From assembly GCA_963971535.1 (NCBI GenBank), contig OZ020589.1:96670121-96734120 (forward strand): a stretch of 64,000 nt of DNA, read 5' to 3'. The notes below the pieces were generated by a model. The model worked only from the letters and a program-made list of their open reading frames with translations, was not told where the DNA came from and ran no database searches. Source of the DNA: Notolepis coatsorum. Its lineage: Eukaryota > Chordata > Actinopteri > Aulopiformes > Paralepididae. This document shows, piece after piece, positions 42,481 to 54,150 of this stretch. The translations under genes and the position numbers were made by a program. Numbering within the stretch: the first letter of the stretch is position 1; the number at the start of each line of letters is the position of its first letter.

Positions 42481-43723
42481 TTAACACTTTGATTGCCCAA
42501 ACCGAGTTTTCTCGGGATTACCCCCCGCGGGTTGAATGCCCATCACAAGAATATTCGTTTTTTCTCTCTTTTTTTTAATTAGCAATCAGAATTCATATTT
42601 CATCAACCGTGTCTACCGTTGGAAATTCAGCCACCCCAGGCGCTCAGATGTGAAAAAAGCGCCCCCTATCATCTCCCAGATGGTAATTCACCCTTTTGGA
42701 TTGAACTCAATGAAAATGAATGAGAAAAAAAAAACCGAACTCCACATTTTACTTCTCACTCATGCAACCGGCGACGATCAGCTTCACTCTGGAGCCTCAG
42801 AGCAGCGGGGATTATGTGTTTTTACAGTATATGCGGTGGATCAATAAAAGGATTGATTTTTTCGAATGACGATCAGGAATTGGAATAATCCATTTGGATA
42901 CCATCTGATCTCAGGTAAGGAATCTATGTTACCAGTCTTAGGATAATCAGACACGTTTTCACAGGGAGATATAAGCTTTTATGTGATTATGTGATATGGT
43001 TTGACTGTGCGTGCGGTCAGGAACTAGGAGAATCGATTTTCAGCTCGCGGCACGAGCGTGCATGTGTACACATATACTATCGATAATCTAGCGTTTATTT
43101 GAAAACTATTCATAAATAGTAGGGGTGGGAATCACCAGTTTCATCATGATACGATACGATATCGATTCTTTGGACAACGATACGATATTTGCCGATATCA
43201 CAAAGTCTCTCACGATACAATACGATACGATTAGATTCAGGTGCCTGGGATCGATATGAGATGATATCATATTTAACACAATCAGTTATGAGACTCGCCA
43301 CAGGATTTTCAAAATAAGAGTATCGATATGAATCGATCTTATTACATCGCATCGATCCGATTCGATCGTTGATAATTACATCGATGTATCGATCTGGATC
43401 GATGTATCGTCCCACCCCTAATAAATAGGCCGAAAAATTACAACGTTCTAGAATATTCCAGTAGGGCGATTATCATGGAATGTCTTCTTTTTTCCGTGAA
43501 AACTAGTGCTTTTCAAAATTCTATAAAACGGAAATGAACCGATAAAAAAACAATCTGCTACGACAATGTTGACTGGAAAATGAGTCTTTGATAAGCGACG
43601 GGCAGATTAGACACATAGCCATAATTTAAAACATAGATTAGGCGATATTAACGTTAACATTGAAGTGGTGCTGGGCATTCAAGGGGGTAAAAAGGAATTA
43701 AGCTTGGGCTCTGAAAGTGTTAA
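42481..43723 (+). mobile_element. pB-d, piggyBac-type element
   Basis: TTAA (42481-42484) plus CACTTTGATTGCC, and CTCTGAAAGTG plus TTAA (43720-43723). Without hAT-16 and one TSD it is 934 bp. Same subfamily as pB-b and pB-e; it gives the uninterrupted order against which the pieces of pB-b were assigned. AGCGCCCCCTATC at 42659-42671 resembles a CTCF core. No transposase. Confidence 0.85.
43120..43420. mobile_element. hAT-16, 301-bp MITE inside pB-d
   Basis: Ends TAGGGGTGGGAATCACCAG and CGATGTATCGTCCCACCCCTA, with a perfect TSD ataaatag (43112-43119 and 43421-43428). Composed almost wholly of ATCGATAC-like repeats. Same family as hAT-20 and the ends of hAT-6, in reverse orientation. Confidence 0.92.
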
Positions 43724-43943
43724 GGACCAGCCAGTCACTAGAACGGGTTCCATAGGTTCCAAAATTCCACTCCAATAATGATGTGATGAGGAGGTAGCTC
43801 ACCAATAAGGGCCTTCAAAATGAACGTCAGAGAGGGCCAACTGACCTTCTCATGAAGGACGCAGTGAAAATTCATGTAAAACCCAATGTATAACTTAAAA
43901 CACACATGGGTGACGATATGAAAATGAGGTTGTTACAAGCGAT

Positions 43944-44794
43944 TAGGGCTGTCTTAAATACTTTGAAGCTTCGTTCAATGGGAACGGGATTCGAACGGGA
44001 AAATAAAATTTGAACATTAAAAATAATTGTTTTCCTCCCCCCCTCCCACCTGCAAAATCTTGCGCCTCCAATGCAACAAATGTCATATGCCTCATTAACT
44101 CTGCCTCTCTTTGTTAACTACAACAAGCTTGTGGAGATTCCTCATTAACTCCTCCTCTCTGTGTTGAATACAACAAGGACATGTGCAGCAGACATGTCTA
44201 AGAAGTCCTCAACACCCAAAAAGCAGAGTGCCAGATATGCCACAAGAAATTGACATATCAACGCTACAACAAGTTTGTCAAATCACTTGAAAAACGTAAG
44301 TATCGTTGTACACGACACCACACAAGTTACAACACATTAATAAGGCTTAAAAAGGTTTAAACTTTACAGCACTGACAATTCTCTATAGTATTTTTTGTTT
44401 TACCGGTGTCCGCAGCAGTGTCCCGAACTCCCGACCCATATAAAAAAATTCTTAATAAAACGTGCTTAAGTCGAATTCTGCCTTTGTCTCTATTAACTAC
44501 ATATAAATATTTATATAATTGTTTGCTTTATAGATGAAGGTTGCAACATAATTATGTAATGTCGTTGGCTGTATAACGGAGAGCAGCCGCCCAGGCAGTG
44601 CAGCTCCCGACTCATTAATTTAATTAATTAATCCACATTTAAAAACAACAAAGTTGACCAAAGTGCTGTACAAGTCCCACAACATATACAAAATTAAAAA
44701 AAGTTATTATTATTATTGTCGAAGCTTTGAATTAAAATCGAATCTTGGGCCCAGAAGCTTCGACGGCCAAAAAATGCTTTGAAGGTCAGCCCTA
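43944..44794 (+). mobile_element. hAT-17, 851-bp element with BED-finger remnant
   Basis: Ends TAGGGCTGTCTTAAATAC and GAAGGTCAGCCCTA, with a perfect TSD caagcgat (43936-43943 and 44795-44802). GAAGCTTCG repeats mark the ends. It contains a decayed 5' transposase exon (44190-44297). Confidence 0.9.
44190..44297 (+). pseudogene. BED zinc-finger exon remnant of hAT transposase
   Basis: ATG at 44192 opens MSKKSSTPKK. After frame changes the text gives CQICHKKLTY, the CxxC half of a BED finger, then in another frame TTSLSNHLKN, the His half, and a GTAAGTA donor. BED fingers form the N-terminus of many hAT transposases. At least two frame shifts separate the parts, so it is dead. Confidence 0.6.
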
Positions 44795-45085
44795 CAAGCG
44801 ATAGTTACGGATGAGGTACTATGATGCTTTCGTTGGCAGGATTCACACAACAACAAATTAACCATCTTCAAGGCGGTATAAATAACGAGGAGAACAAGTC
44901 ATCCACTTCAGAAAGACCCCACTCGTCGAGGGTTCCTTCTCACCATAGTAATCAGTGGCGCAACAAGTAGCCGCAGGCATTTCCTGAATACATACCCTCC
45001 AAACTGCATGGTACGTCATGCTGACTGGGGTGGCAAACATTCTGGGACATTTTCCACGAGAAGTTACGCTCTGGGATTTAGATTT

Positions 45086-45546
45086 TCTTTTTTTAAATCA
45101 TCTTTTTTCCTCCTTTTTCCGTTTTTCTCCCCTCCCAATGTTAGTCGTTATGCCAATTCCCAATCCCCTTCCTGGTTGTTGTGCACTCTACCCCCTACCG
45201 TGGGTCCGGGAGGGCGGAGACTATGACATGCTTCCTCCGACACATGTGTACCCAGCCCACCGCTTCTTTTCACCTGGCAGCGCGGACTCTCACTGAGAGA
45301 GTGTAACGTGTGGAAGGTCACACTACCTCTTAGATCCTTCCCTCGCTGTGCAGGCGCCCCGACCGAACTGTAGGAGTCGCTGTCCACAACGACCCAGACC
45401 CACCCACCGGCTTCCCTCCCGCTGACTCTGCCAATCGAGCCAATATGACGGCCGGCCAAGCCGGAAGCAACACTGACAGCTGGATTCGATACCAGTGTCT
45501 CTTGCGTTGGTGACGAGCGCCTTGTCCGCTGCGCCACCCAGCCGCC
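45086..45546 (-). mobile_element. tRNA-derived SINE with target duplication
   Basis: On the minus strand it starts GGCGGCTGGGTGGCGCAGCG (A-box region), then CTGGTATCGAATCCAGC (B box), and ends in A-rich sequence. CTGGGATTTAGATTT (45071-45085) and CTGGGAATTTAGATTT (45547-45562) flank it as a target duplication. The 155-codon minus frame within it is not a gene. Confidence 0.8.
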
Positions 45547-45857
45547 CTGGGAATTTAGATTTCGTCCTATTACAAATTTAAAAAAAGTCATCCTCGTTTC
45601 TTCAGAGTGAAGCAACAGGCCAAGCTAATGAAATATAATAAGGACATGCAGCGGCAGAGATGCAGAGCATTCTCGTATATCAGTGGATTGAACTGATCTC
45701 ACAAACGTCTGTGAACCACCACTAGGCACAGACATGACGACAACAACCTTGAGTCTTCCTTCTTCTCTGGTTTCTGGATTTATGAGAGAGTAGCTCTCAT
45801 GTTCACAAACACTGATGGAACCTTCCTAGACCATGGAAATAACGTATTTTAATTCTT

Positions 45858-46172
45858 AAAGGAACACACCAACATTTGGGGAAATTAGCTTACAGTCCAG
45901 AGAAAGACAAGAAGATAGATACCAGCAGTTTCCTCTCCATGCGTTCAGTAGAAAGCTATCTGGCTGCACGTTAGCCTAGCTTAGCACAATGAATGGAAGC
46001 GGACATGGCCGGTTAGCCTAGGCATTGTCCAACTAACACCTCTCCCAAAGGCTAACCGGCCATGTAGCCAGATAGCTTTCTACTGAACGCAGAGGAAACC
46101 GATATCTTTCTTCTCGTCGCTCTCTGGAGAAGACGGTAAGCTAATTTCCCAAAATGTTGGCGTGTTCCTTTA
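45858..46172. mobile_element. Foldback MITE
   Basis: AAAGGAACACACCAACATTTGG at the left pairs with CCAAAATGTTGGCGTGTTCCTTT at the right. Pairing continues inward (AGAAAGCTATCTGGCT with AGCCAGATAGCTTTCT), so nearly the whole element can fold into a hairpin. The superfamily is not decided; TA or TTAA could be the target. Confidence 0.75.
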
Positions 46173-46504
46173 ATTTCCGGTGGCGATCCCCTCTAGAAAC
46201 GGGGACATCTTAGTATGTTCGTTGTATTGTATAACATGTGAAGTGAAAGCTAAAAGAGCCTACCTCTGCAAAAAACTACCTGGTCTTGGAAAGGTCCCAA
46301 ACCTCTTCCTGGATTCCACAGCAGGAATGCGGGGCACTTAAAGTGACAAAGATGGTATTCATGGCTGCAGGAGGCGCAGGAGGAGCTGTGCTATGCTGCC
46401 CGGGTCCTCCTGACCCAGTGTACTGTAAGTGTGCCTGATTCGCTGAAGGGTGTGAGTCACACAACAGAAACATCTGCCCACTAGAGCAGCGAGGCCATGT
46501 GGTC
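46173..46504. other. Unassigned, includes open minus frame
   Basis: The minus frame 46276-46539 contains QYTGSGGPGQHSTAPPAPPA, with a GTAGTT donor-like site after KTR, but no family is recognised and its start lies in the minisatellite. Possibly a host exon. Confidence 0.2.
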
Positions 46505-47157
46505 AACACACACCTACTGTTCTGACGGCAAGCACACACCTACTGTTCTGACAGCAAGCACACACCTACTATTCTGAAGCACACACCTACTGTTCTGACG
46601 GCAAGCACACACCTACTGTTCTGACGGCAAGCACACACCTACTGTTCACCTACTGTTCTGACGGCAAGCACACACCTACTGTTCTGACGGCAAGCACACA
46701 CCTACTGTTCTGACGGCAAGCACACACCTACTGTTCTGACGGCAAGCACACACATACTGTTCTGACGGCAAGCACACACCTACTGTTCTGACGGCAAGCA
46801 CACACCTACTGTTCTGACAGCAAGCACACACCTACTGTTCTGACGGCAAGCACACACCTACTGTTCTGACAGCAAGCACACACCTACTGTTCTGACGGCA
46901 AGCACACACATACTGTTCTGACGGCAAGCACACACCTACTGTTCTGACGGCAAGCACACACCTACTGTTCTGACGGCAAGCACACACCTACTGTTCTGAC
47001 GGCAAGCACACACCTACTGTTCTGACGGCAAGCACACACCTACTGTTCTGACGGCAAGCACACACCTACTGTTCTGACGGCAAGCACACACATACTGCTG
47101 TTCTGACGGCAAGCACACACCTACTGTTCTGAAGCACACACCTACTGTTCTGACAGT
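46505..47157. repeat. Minisatellite, 26-bp unit
   Basis: About 24 copies of GTTCTGACGGCAAGCACACA followed by CCTACT. Units are nearly identical; variants are CAGCAAG for CGGCAAG, CATACT for CCTACT, and three shortened units. Confidence 0.95.
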
Positions 47158-47199
47158 AAGCTAATTTAATGTAATTTTTGGCCAATTTTGACAGCCCTA

Positions 47200-47330
47200 G
47201 ACCATATGAACCATGATAACATAGTCCAGGTTATGGCTGTATGAACCATGATGACATACAATAACATACGTCCAGGTTATGGCTGTATGAACCATGATAA
47301 TACAATAACATAGTCCGGGTTGTGCTTTAC
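47200..47330. repeat. Tandem repeat, about 50-60-bp unit
   Basis: Three copies of ATGAACCATGATAACATA followed by GTCCAGGTTATGGCTGT, with small indels. Confidence 0.7.
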
Positions 47331-47434
47331 AGTGATGGTGTCACTGCTAATCTCTGTGACCACAGCACAGCAGCAGAGCAAGTCTCATGGTGTAGCATTC
47401 ACTCTCATATCCACTCAAATATTTAAAGGGGCAA

Positions 47435-47815
47435 GTTCCACCACAAAAACAATGTTGATTTATTATTCACATAAGCGCACACATATCCCAAAACTGTAAA
47501 CAGTTTTGCACACACATATAATTTAGTTTGACAGTTATTGAGAGTTAAGACGTTTCAATATGTCCGGTGTCATGTCATTGGAGGACACTGACTCCTTATG
47601 TGTTCATTCAGCTCAATGAAATTATGTCGATGAAGAAATTGTAGTAGGATAGGGAATAGGGATTACAAAAGGGACTTCACTGAGCTTCAATTGACACAAT
47701 ACAAGGACTCAGTGTCTTCCGATGACATCACATAATCAAACTCCTCACTCCCGAGAACGGTCAAACTAAATAAATTTGTGCAGAACTGTTTACAACGTTA
47801 CAAATGTAAACAAAT
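47435..47815. mobile_element. Probable foldback element
   Basis: The left text GTGTCATGTCATTGGAGGACACTGACTCC is inverted at 47690-47730 as GGACTCAGTGTCTTCCGATGACATCAC. Farther out, ACTGTAAACAGTTTTGCAC pairs with GTGCAGAACTGTTTACAAC. A similar text recurs at 48635-48720 (GGATTCAATGTCCCCGATGACATC). Ends and TSD are not clear. Confidence 0.5.
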
Positions 47816-49200
47816 CCTTCACAGCCTCAACAGTCATGAAACTCATGTCAAATGTCCCATGCAGTCAGTCCTTGTATGAAAAGGTTAAGACTTCGGCTAT
47901 ACATTTCAGAGGCTCAAATCCCTGTGTACACAAGCTGGCAGTGGGACGCGATAGTGTTTCACTCTCCCTTTTCCCCCCTCTCTCCCTTATTTATTGTAAT
48001 TTTCCTTTAATACTATTGCTACTGTAATTATTTTTTTTATTTACTTGTATGCATGTGCATAACCTTGTTTTTGGGCAGCCTCCCCTTCCCTCAAAGGGCC
48101 TTTGTTTTTTGTATATACGAATTTTTCTTACTTGCTTGCCTGGGTAAATAAAAATATATATTTGCATTTGATTGCGAGTGTGTCTGTCCATCTGCCTATC
48201 CGGAGCTAATCTCACCTCGACTACAAGGCGGTGGTAGATGAAACTTGGCATGCAGGCTGACTGCAGGCCAGGGCCATAACTCCTGGAATATTCATTGGTC
48301 AACGACAAGTATTTTATTTGAAACAATTTCCATAATTTTCCCTTCAAATAGATATTCAGTGTAAAGTTACACCTTTGGAAAATGCTTCCCATCACCCTTC
48401 CTATGCTTCCCATTACCATCTAGCTAATGCTAATAACTATAATAGGAGAGCGGCCAGTGTGTTTGTTAGCTAACTGTACAGCAGGAAGGGTATCTGGGGT
48501 GATGACGTGAACCTCCCCACGCGTTGTGCTCTCCCAGTGAAACTCTAAAACTAAATGATAAGGTAGCAGTCCCTATAACAAAGTATTGCTTTCATCTACG
48601 TCATTTCATGTTGGTAAATTAATAAACAAACACAACACAAGGATTCAATGTCCCCGATGACATCACTGGTGGCCCGATTCAAACATTGTTTACTCTCAAT
48701 AACTGTCAAACCAAATTCATGTGTTGAAAACCTGTTTGGAGTTCTCGGATAGTTGAGAGTTTACGCGAGATTATGTGCAAAATAAAATCTGCATTTTTCA
48801 GTTTCTCCAGTTCAATTCTACCAAAAGAGATTGTAACTGAGGGGTACAATTCCCTGACTGTATTGTTAGATATGATACTTACTACCACTACCTCTTGTAC
48901 TTTAGACTCTGGCCACCCAGTACTAGGCATAAATAATTATGGTAAACACTCCCACGTAGATGAAACGATCCAACACAAATGTACCAAGTCGAAAGTCTGC
49001 GTTTAATAATAATTAATACATAGCAAAAGGTATGTAGAGCAATCACTTAATTACATTTATGATTTGAAATAGGATGCACTTTTATGGCAAATGAGTATTC
49101 GTTGGTATATCAATAGAGAACGTCCAATCTCTGGTGGCGCAGGCGGTAAATATACAACCTGGAATATTTAAGGAATAATAGCAATGATACTTTAATGATT
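47816..49200. other. Unassigned stretch with dispersed-repeat fragments
   Basis: Contains a CTGGGTAAATAAAAATATATATTTG tail-like sequence at 48150-48172. It also has a GAGCTAATCTCACCTCGACTAC block (48200-48300) of the kind dispersed in fish genomes, and a second copy of foldback sequence (48635-48720). No coding region is supported. Confidence 0.35.
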
Positions 49201-50260
49201 ATAGAACTGGATGCACTAGGGGGGAATTCCGGTCGCTTGTAAGACAACTGGAGAAGGGGGGGGGGGGGTAGAGTCTGGCTGTATCCGTCTGGCCGAGGGT
49301 ATCCTGGGAGAACCCACGGTTGTGCGGCTCGGTGCCTCAGCGATCCTCGATCCACAGATGAAAGCAGTTGGACTCTCTGTGGGCCGGCTTCCTCCGGTCC
49401 ACGATGGAGAGACGTGAAGCGACCTCGTCGTGTAGAGCGTCTCCTCACCTGTCGTCCTCTCCGGGGGGGGGTTTTCCAACACACAGCAGTGTTGGTCTTT
49501 ATCCATAGAATAATCACTGTATACAAAGCATAATCCGTGCCTGGGAAGGCGGGCTGTCGTCGGTAGAATAATCCGGTATGCAGGTCCACTCGCTCGTCGG
49601 CTCTGGGGCTCCTCGGGTGCAGCCTCACATGGGGTCGGCCACCCTGGATAAGCAGCCAGTTCTCTGCCCGAAACGATGGGGTACTGACTACGATAGTATT
49701 CTCACCGCACGAAGCACTACATATGAATAGACTATTATTAGCTTAATAGACTACGTCCAACTCGACGATATAGTGCCAAATATGACTATTCAAATATTAA
49801 TATACACGATGTCTCAATACCGATGGTAGGCCGAACTTGGCCTTACTCCCACACGTGGCGTCGCGGGGAGGCTTTACGTCTGTCACTCTATTGGAGGGTA
49901 AGAAACTGGACTAAAAAGGAAGTCCTACTTTAGTAGCGCAGTATATATACGCACTATGAACAAATAGTACCGTTAGTGGTGCGGTAGCCAGATTCCTACG
50001 CGGAACTAGGACTTGTTCGTACATGTTGAGCGGTACGTTTGAACTGGGTCTGGGGGGTATGGCAGCCTGGCACCAAGGTCTCGACCAATAGTAGAATGGA
50101 GACTATTATGGGATGTTCAGTAGGCTAGAATGGATATTCAATGCATATTGTACAAGGAATATACAAGGGATATCAGGGAATATTAGAGAATATACAAATA
50201 CAATTAAATATATATATACAAATAAATATATATATTCGGTTTAATCTGGCCCTTCACAAC
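49201..50260. other. Unassigned, locally GC-rich stretch
   Basis: A run of about 12 G (49258-49269) and GC-rich sequence to about 49660. The minus frame 49110-49628 (172 codons) crosses it without any motif I recognise. 50140-50240 is AT-rich with TATATA runs. Confidence 0.3.
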
Positions 50261-50463
50261 AGAGATGAAAGAATAGGGCTGTGTGGTTGCCCAGTCTGAA
50301 TCTAATTTTGTAAGGACAGAGCTCTATCAGGGCAGGGCAGACTAATGATGCGAACGCCAGTTGCCATGTGATTCTAACAGCTCAGTGATTGATGACGAAT
50401 CACTGACTGAGCTGTTAGAATACTCTGAGAATACTCAGCTTGCATCGCTAGGCTGGACAAGAT

Positions 50464-50706
50464 ATGCCTCCTAAAGTGTCTAAACGGAAGTACAGGAAGT
50501 ACAGGCATTCCGGTTTTGACAAAACAATAGAAACGTGTGAAGTGCACAATATTTCCTCGTTTAAGCCACTGCAACGGCTTTGCCTGAAGAATTTACTACA
50601 TGACCGGGACGTTCTAGCTTGTTTGCCGACAGGATTCGGGAAAAGTTTGGTCCGTTCGGAGGCAGCTTCAAGGGGAAGTACATACACCGGAAATTCTACC
50701 TCATAG
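50464..50706 (+). pseudogene. RecQ-like helicase N-terminal fragment
   Basis: ATG opens an 80-codon frame, MPPKVSKRKYRKYR, then FKPLQRLCLKNLL and DVLACLPTGFGKSL. The last is a Walker A motif of the SF2/RecQ type, preceded by the usual Q-x-x-C-L region. The helicase text stops right after GKSL, where the sequence diverges (RSEAASRG) and ends. All later motifs are missing. Multicopy RecQ-like helicase genes with this PTGFGKS motif are common in fish, so this is likely a truncated copy rather than a functional gene. Confidence 0.6.
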
Positions 50707-50949
50707 ACACTTTCGGCAGTAGTTCTTTACCAGACTTTATCTCTCTCAGGCTCTGGTGATATGAACTTGTTTAATGCAAATAAGAGATAAATACAAATAC
50801 TGTACAATATCTGTACTTGTTAATCAGATGCCTTACTACTGTACCACATAGAAGTGTTGCTTGTGCCGTTCTTGACATTGCACCGTTCTCTTAGCTATGT
50901 TTCCGTAATCTCTATCACAATAACAATTTTCTTACTGCATCATTAGCCT

Positions 50950-51120
50950 AATTGCACAGATTTATTTTGCATTTATTTAAAGAAATTTGGACCTTATGGT
51001 GTTCTTGTTTTGTTCTTGACTTATTGTGATGTTTCTTCTTGACTTGTTTAAAGAAGACGTGTACGGCCCATGGGGACATTAACGTGTTGTCGGGCCTTAC
51101 AAATAAATTTGATTTGATCA
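50950..51120 (+). mobile_element. LINE/retroposon 3' tail (GATTTGAT end)
   Basis: CTTGACTTGTTTAAAGAAGAC, GGACATTAACGTG, GTCGGGCCTTACAAATAAAT and TTGATTTGAT. Same tail as 36956-38330 (minus) and 53800-54150. Confidence 0.7.
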
Positions 51121-51140
51121 TAAAGTCAGAACATACATTG

Positions 51141-51670
51141 TAGGGCTGGGCAATTAATAGAAATAAAATCTCCTGTGAGTCTATGGAACACATCTGTAAA
51201 GTTTTTTTTCAAAAAAATTCATCGTCAAAATTCATGGCTTAGTTGAGTGAGGGAGGATCTCGTGAACTCGAGACTAGACTGATGAGCCAAAATGAGAATT
51301 AGAGACACAGACCCCATTGATATAAACCCCCATTGCTAGGAAACAATGCTAAACACTGGAAAAGGCCATTTATAAGACAGGACTAAAAAAAAAATGTAAA
51401 AGAAAAATATATATATCTTTTTATACTTAAGTTAACTTTTTTAAATGATGACGATTCTGACTTGAGTTATTTTGTATGTTACAAGAGACTTTAAGTCAAG
51501 CACTTTCATATATGTTATGTTTAAGTTTAAGTCAAGCACTTTGATATGTTATGTTGTCTGTTTAAGAAAGAGTGCAATACATATAAATAAGAATCGTGTG
51601 AGAGAATCGGGATCTCAATTCTTGAGAGAAAAATCGTGATTCACATTTGAGCAAGAATCGCCCAGCCCTA
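51141..51670. mobile_element. hAT-18, 530-bp MITE
   Basis: Ends TAGGGCTGGGCAATTAAT and AGAATCGCCCAGCCCTA, with a perfect TSD atacattg (51133-51140 and 51671-51678). Contains a duplicated TTTAAGTCAAGCACTTT phrase (51490-51545). No coding capacity. Confidence 0.92.
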
Positions 51671-51678
51671 ATACATTG

Positions 51679-52825
51679 GCTTATAATTATTGTCATAATT
51701 AGTTTTGCTGTCCATATTCAAATCTGAACAATGATGATAATGTAGAAAAACAAGATTTTTTATTCAGGACGGCCCATGTTAATTTCAGAATGGCTTCGAT
51801 TACATTTCGGGGGGGTTCCTGAAGGATGGTGAAACGGGTTAAGAGCTCTGAAGATGTATGAAGTGCAGGTAAATCGCTTTCAACTCGCTGAGCCTCAAGC
51901 AAATGCCTTTCAGCCTGAAGTACTTGCTTACTCAAAGTTAAACTTGATTTCCCGCTGCCAGCACCCACCCCCCCTCCCCTCAGACCAAATAAGAAAGAGA
52001 AAAGACTTTCCCTTTTACCACACTCTTCTACAAAGGAGGTCTTTGATACTCCAGAGTCCAGGGCCGTGTTATTCAAAGTCTAGGTAGGGACCTAAAATCA
52101 GGTAGCGGGAAGATCAAAATGGGTCCAATATTCTTTTGGGACTCTGGAGCCAAAACTACTGCCGTGAAGTAAAGACAGTAGCCGTCATAACATGGTTTAA
52201 TATAGTTCTATGGCAACACCATTAACTGGCCCGGTGCGAGTCAGAAATAAATGTAGACTGTCTGGCCACGGTGCAAATGTTCTAACCTTCAACTAACCCA
52301 CAACATCAGTTATTAGCCTACATAGAGAGAAATTATTTTGTTGGTTCACCACAAGTGTGGGGCGCGAACCCCTAGTGTGGCACAGGGGTACTGCAGGTGG
52401 GGCTAAAAAACGACCAAAACTGATAAAACGCCAACGTCAACAAAAATTTACAGACTGTCATGTGTTATTCTTTATACAGAGCCCATTCAGAAGCCTAAAT
52501 ACGTTTTCCCACAAAATGTGTCAAATTATTAGGCAAATTATCATTATTTGAATGAAAATAAATCTCCTATCCTACTGTAGGCCTACAACTACATTTTTAT
52601 TTAGGCCTAATTATTTCACAGTGGCACAGGATCATTTGCCAAGCTTTTGTTAATTTTCAAACAAAATATAAAACTATAATTGTGTCTTTGTGTCTTGTTG
52701 TGTTAATCTTGTCTTGTTAGTAGTAGAGGAAATGGCATGTTTGTAGCCTAAAATGTATTCTAGCCTACATCTAGGTGGGGACCAGGTTAGGTAGGGCTCG
52801 AAAATATTTTCAACTACTGGGAGCG
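51679..52825. other. Unassigned stretch
   Basis: The 125-codon minus frame 51699-52076 has no recognised motif. Nothing else was identified up to the SINE at 52826. Confidence 0.35.
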
Positions 52826-53165
52826 ACTACTGGAGGTAAAGCCGTCGTCTGGTAATCCGGATGTTCCCGGTTCAATTCCCGATCCTCCCAGGCAGCGTGT
52901 CGAAGTGTCCTTGAGCAAGACTGTGACATCCTCGGGCACGACGCAAAACACAAGTTGATTTCTTGAACTGATTTGAATGAAGAAGCATCCAAAACTTCAT
53001 CCAAACCGTAAAATCTGTATGAGTACAAATGCATACAAAAGATACCATTACTATCAAGTCCACTCCCTCCCCCATCTCTCTGAGTGCCTGTCTCCTGGCG
53101 CTGACTAAGGTGATGGATGCCTCGGGGTCTTGGCCAAGATTGTAGTGACTGCTCTACATGCACCT
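52826..53165 (+). mobile_element. tRNA-derived SINE (V-SINE-like)
   Basis: CTACTGGAGGTAAAGCCGTC resembles the A-box region, GGTTCAATTCCCGATCC is a B box, and GTCGAAGTGTCCTTGAGCAAGAC is a core segment shared by many fish SINEs. The 3' end is near 53165; frames over it are not genes. Confidence 0.65.
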
Positions 53166-53389
53166 CCGAGGCCTTGGATCAGTTATTCACCGTCGTCTGT
53201 CCGTGGTCCTGTCAACTGATTAACAGTATTAACAGACTGTTAACAGATTAACAGTCAACGCGGTTTCATTGCTGGGTTAAGTACTTCTATTCTATTCACA
53301 TAATACGCTTACTTCATATATCTACTCCATTCACATATATGCTTACCACTTGTATCTATTGCTATGTCCGCCCACTACAATCTCATGAG

Positions 53390-53700
53390 CTGTCTAACGC
53401 CTGTCCGGTCTCCCTGTCCCCCTATGACTTGCTGTCCTGGAGTGCTGACCGGAGTGTCGGACGTCCCGTGATGAAGGCCGGGAGGTTGCGACCCCCTCTG
53501 CGTGCCCCCCTGTCTCCGGAGGTCTCGTAGTGGTGACCGGAGTGCCGGATGTCCCGCGATGATGTCGGGGAGTTCGCGACCCTCTCTGCGCCGCCCCCTA
53601 TCTCCCTGTCTCCGGCTGTCCCTGAGCAATGACCGGAGTGTTGAATGTCCCGTGACTAAGACGGGGAGGATGTGACCCTCTTTGCGCCGCCCCTGTGCCT
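53390..53700. repeat. GC-rich tandem repeat, about 90-105-bp unit
   Basis: Three copies of a unit with GACCGGAGTGYCGGAYGTCC, a GTGATGAAGRC region, CGACCCTCTCTGCGCC and CTGTCTCCGG. It directly precedes the LINE tail at 53800, so it may be the repeat array of that element's 3' region. Confidence 0.75.
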
Positions 53701-53744
53701 CAAATAGATCCGCTATTAGCTCTATCTTTAATCTTTCAAACTGT

Positions 53745-54150
53745 TCAGTTGCTATTGCATGCACTCATCTGTGTTTCACTACACACATGAGTGCATGCTT
53801 ACCAACTGTCCGTCTGCAACACTACTATCACCAACATCTAAGAAGGGAGATCCCCCCTTGAATGGCCCTTCTAAGGTTTCTCTCCTCCACACTGCCTGTG
53901 GAGCTTTTTTCCCTATTGTTAGGTTTTAGTGAGTTTTTCCTTACCTTCGCGTGGGGTATGTCTGGGAGTGCTTGCATTCTTTCATTTATTTGCATTCATC
54001 TAAAAATGTTTGGACCTTATGGTGTTCTTGTTCTGTTCTTGACTTATTGTTATGTTTTCTTCTTGACTTGTTTAAAGAAGACCTGTACGGCCCATGGGGA
54101 CATTAACGTGTGTTGTCGGGCCTTATAAATAAATTTGATTTGATTTATCA
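53745..54150 (+). mobile_element. LINE/retroposon 3' tail
   Basis: Same text as the reverse of 36956-38330: CATGAGTGCATGCTTACCAAC, CACTGCCTGTGGAGC, TTCGCGTGGGGTATGTCTGG, GGACATTAACGTGTGTTGTC and AAATAAATTTGATTTGATT. The most complete copy in the window, without insertion. Confidence 0.7.

Noticed and set aside
45148..45615. 155-codon minus-strand frame
   Set aside because: It coincides with a tRNA-derived SINE with target duplication.
46505..47157. Regular 26-bp repeats resembling a CRISPR array
   Set aside because: No spacers; all of the unit is repeated.
49110..49628. 172-codon minus-strand frame
   Set aside because: GC-rich, overlapping a second frame on the same strand, no recognisable motif and no splice context.
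52826..52900. Possible functional tRNA gene
   Set aside because: A and B box text is present but no cloverleaf with paired acceptor stem can be drawn, and a fish SINE core follows.
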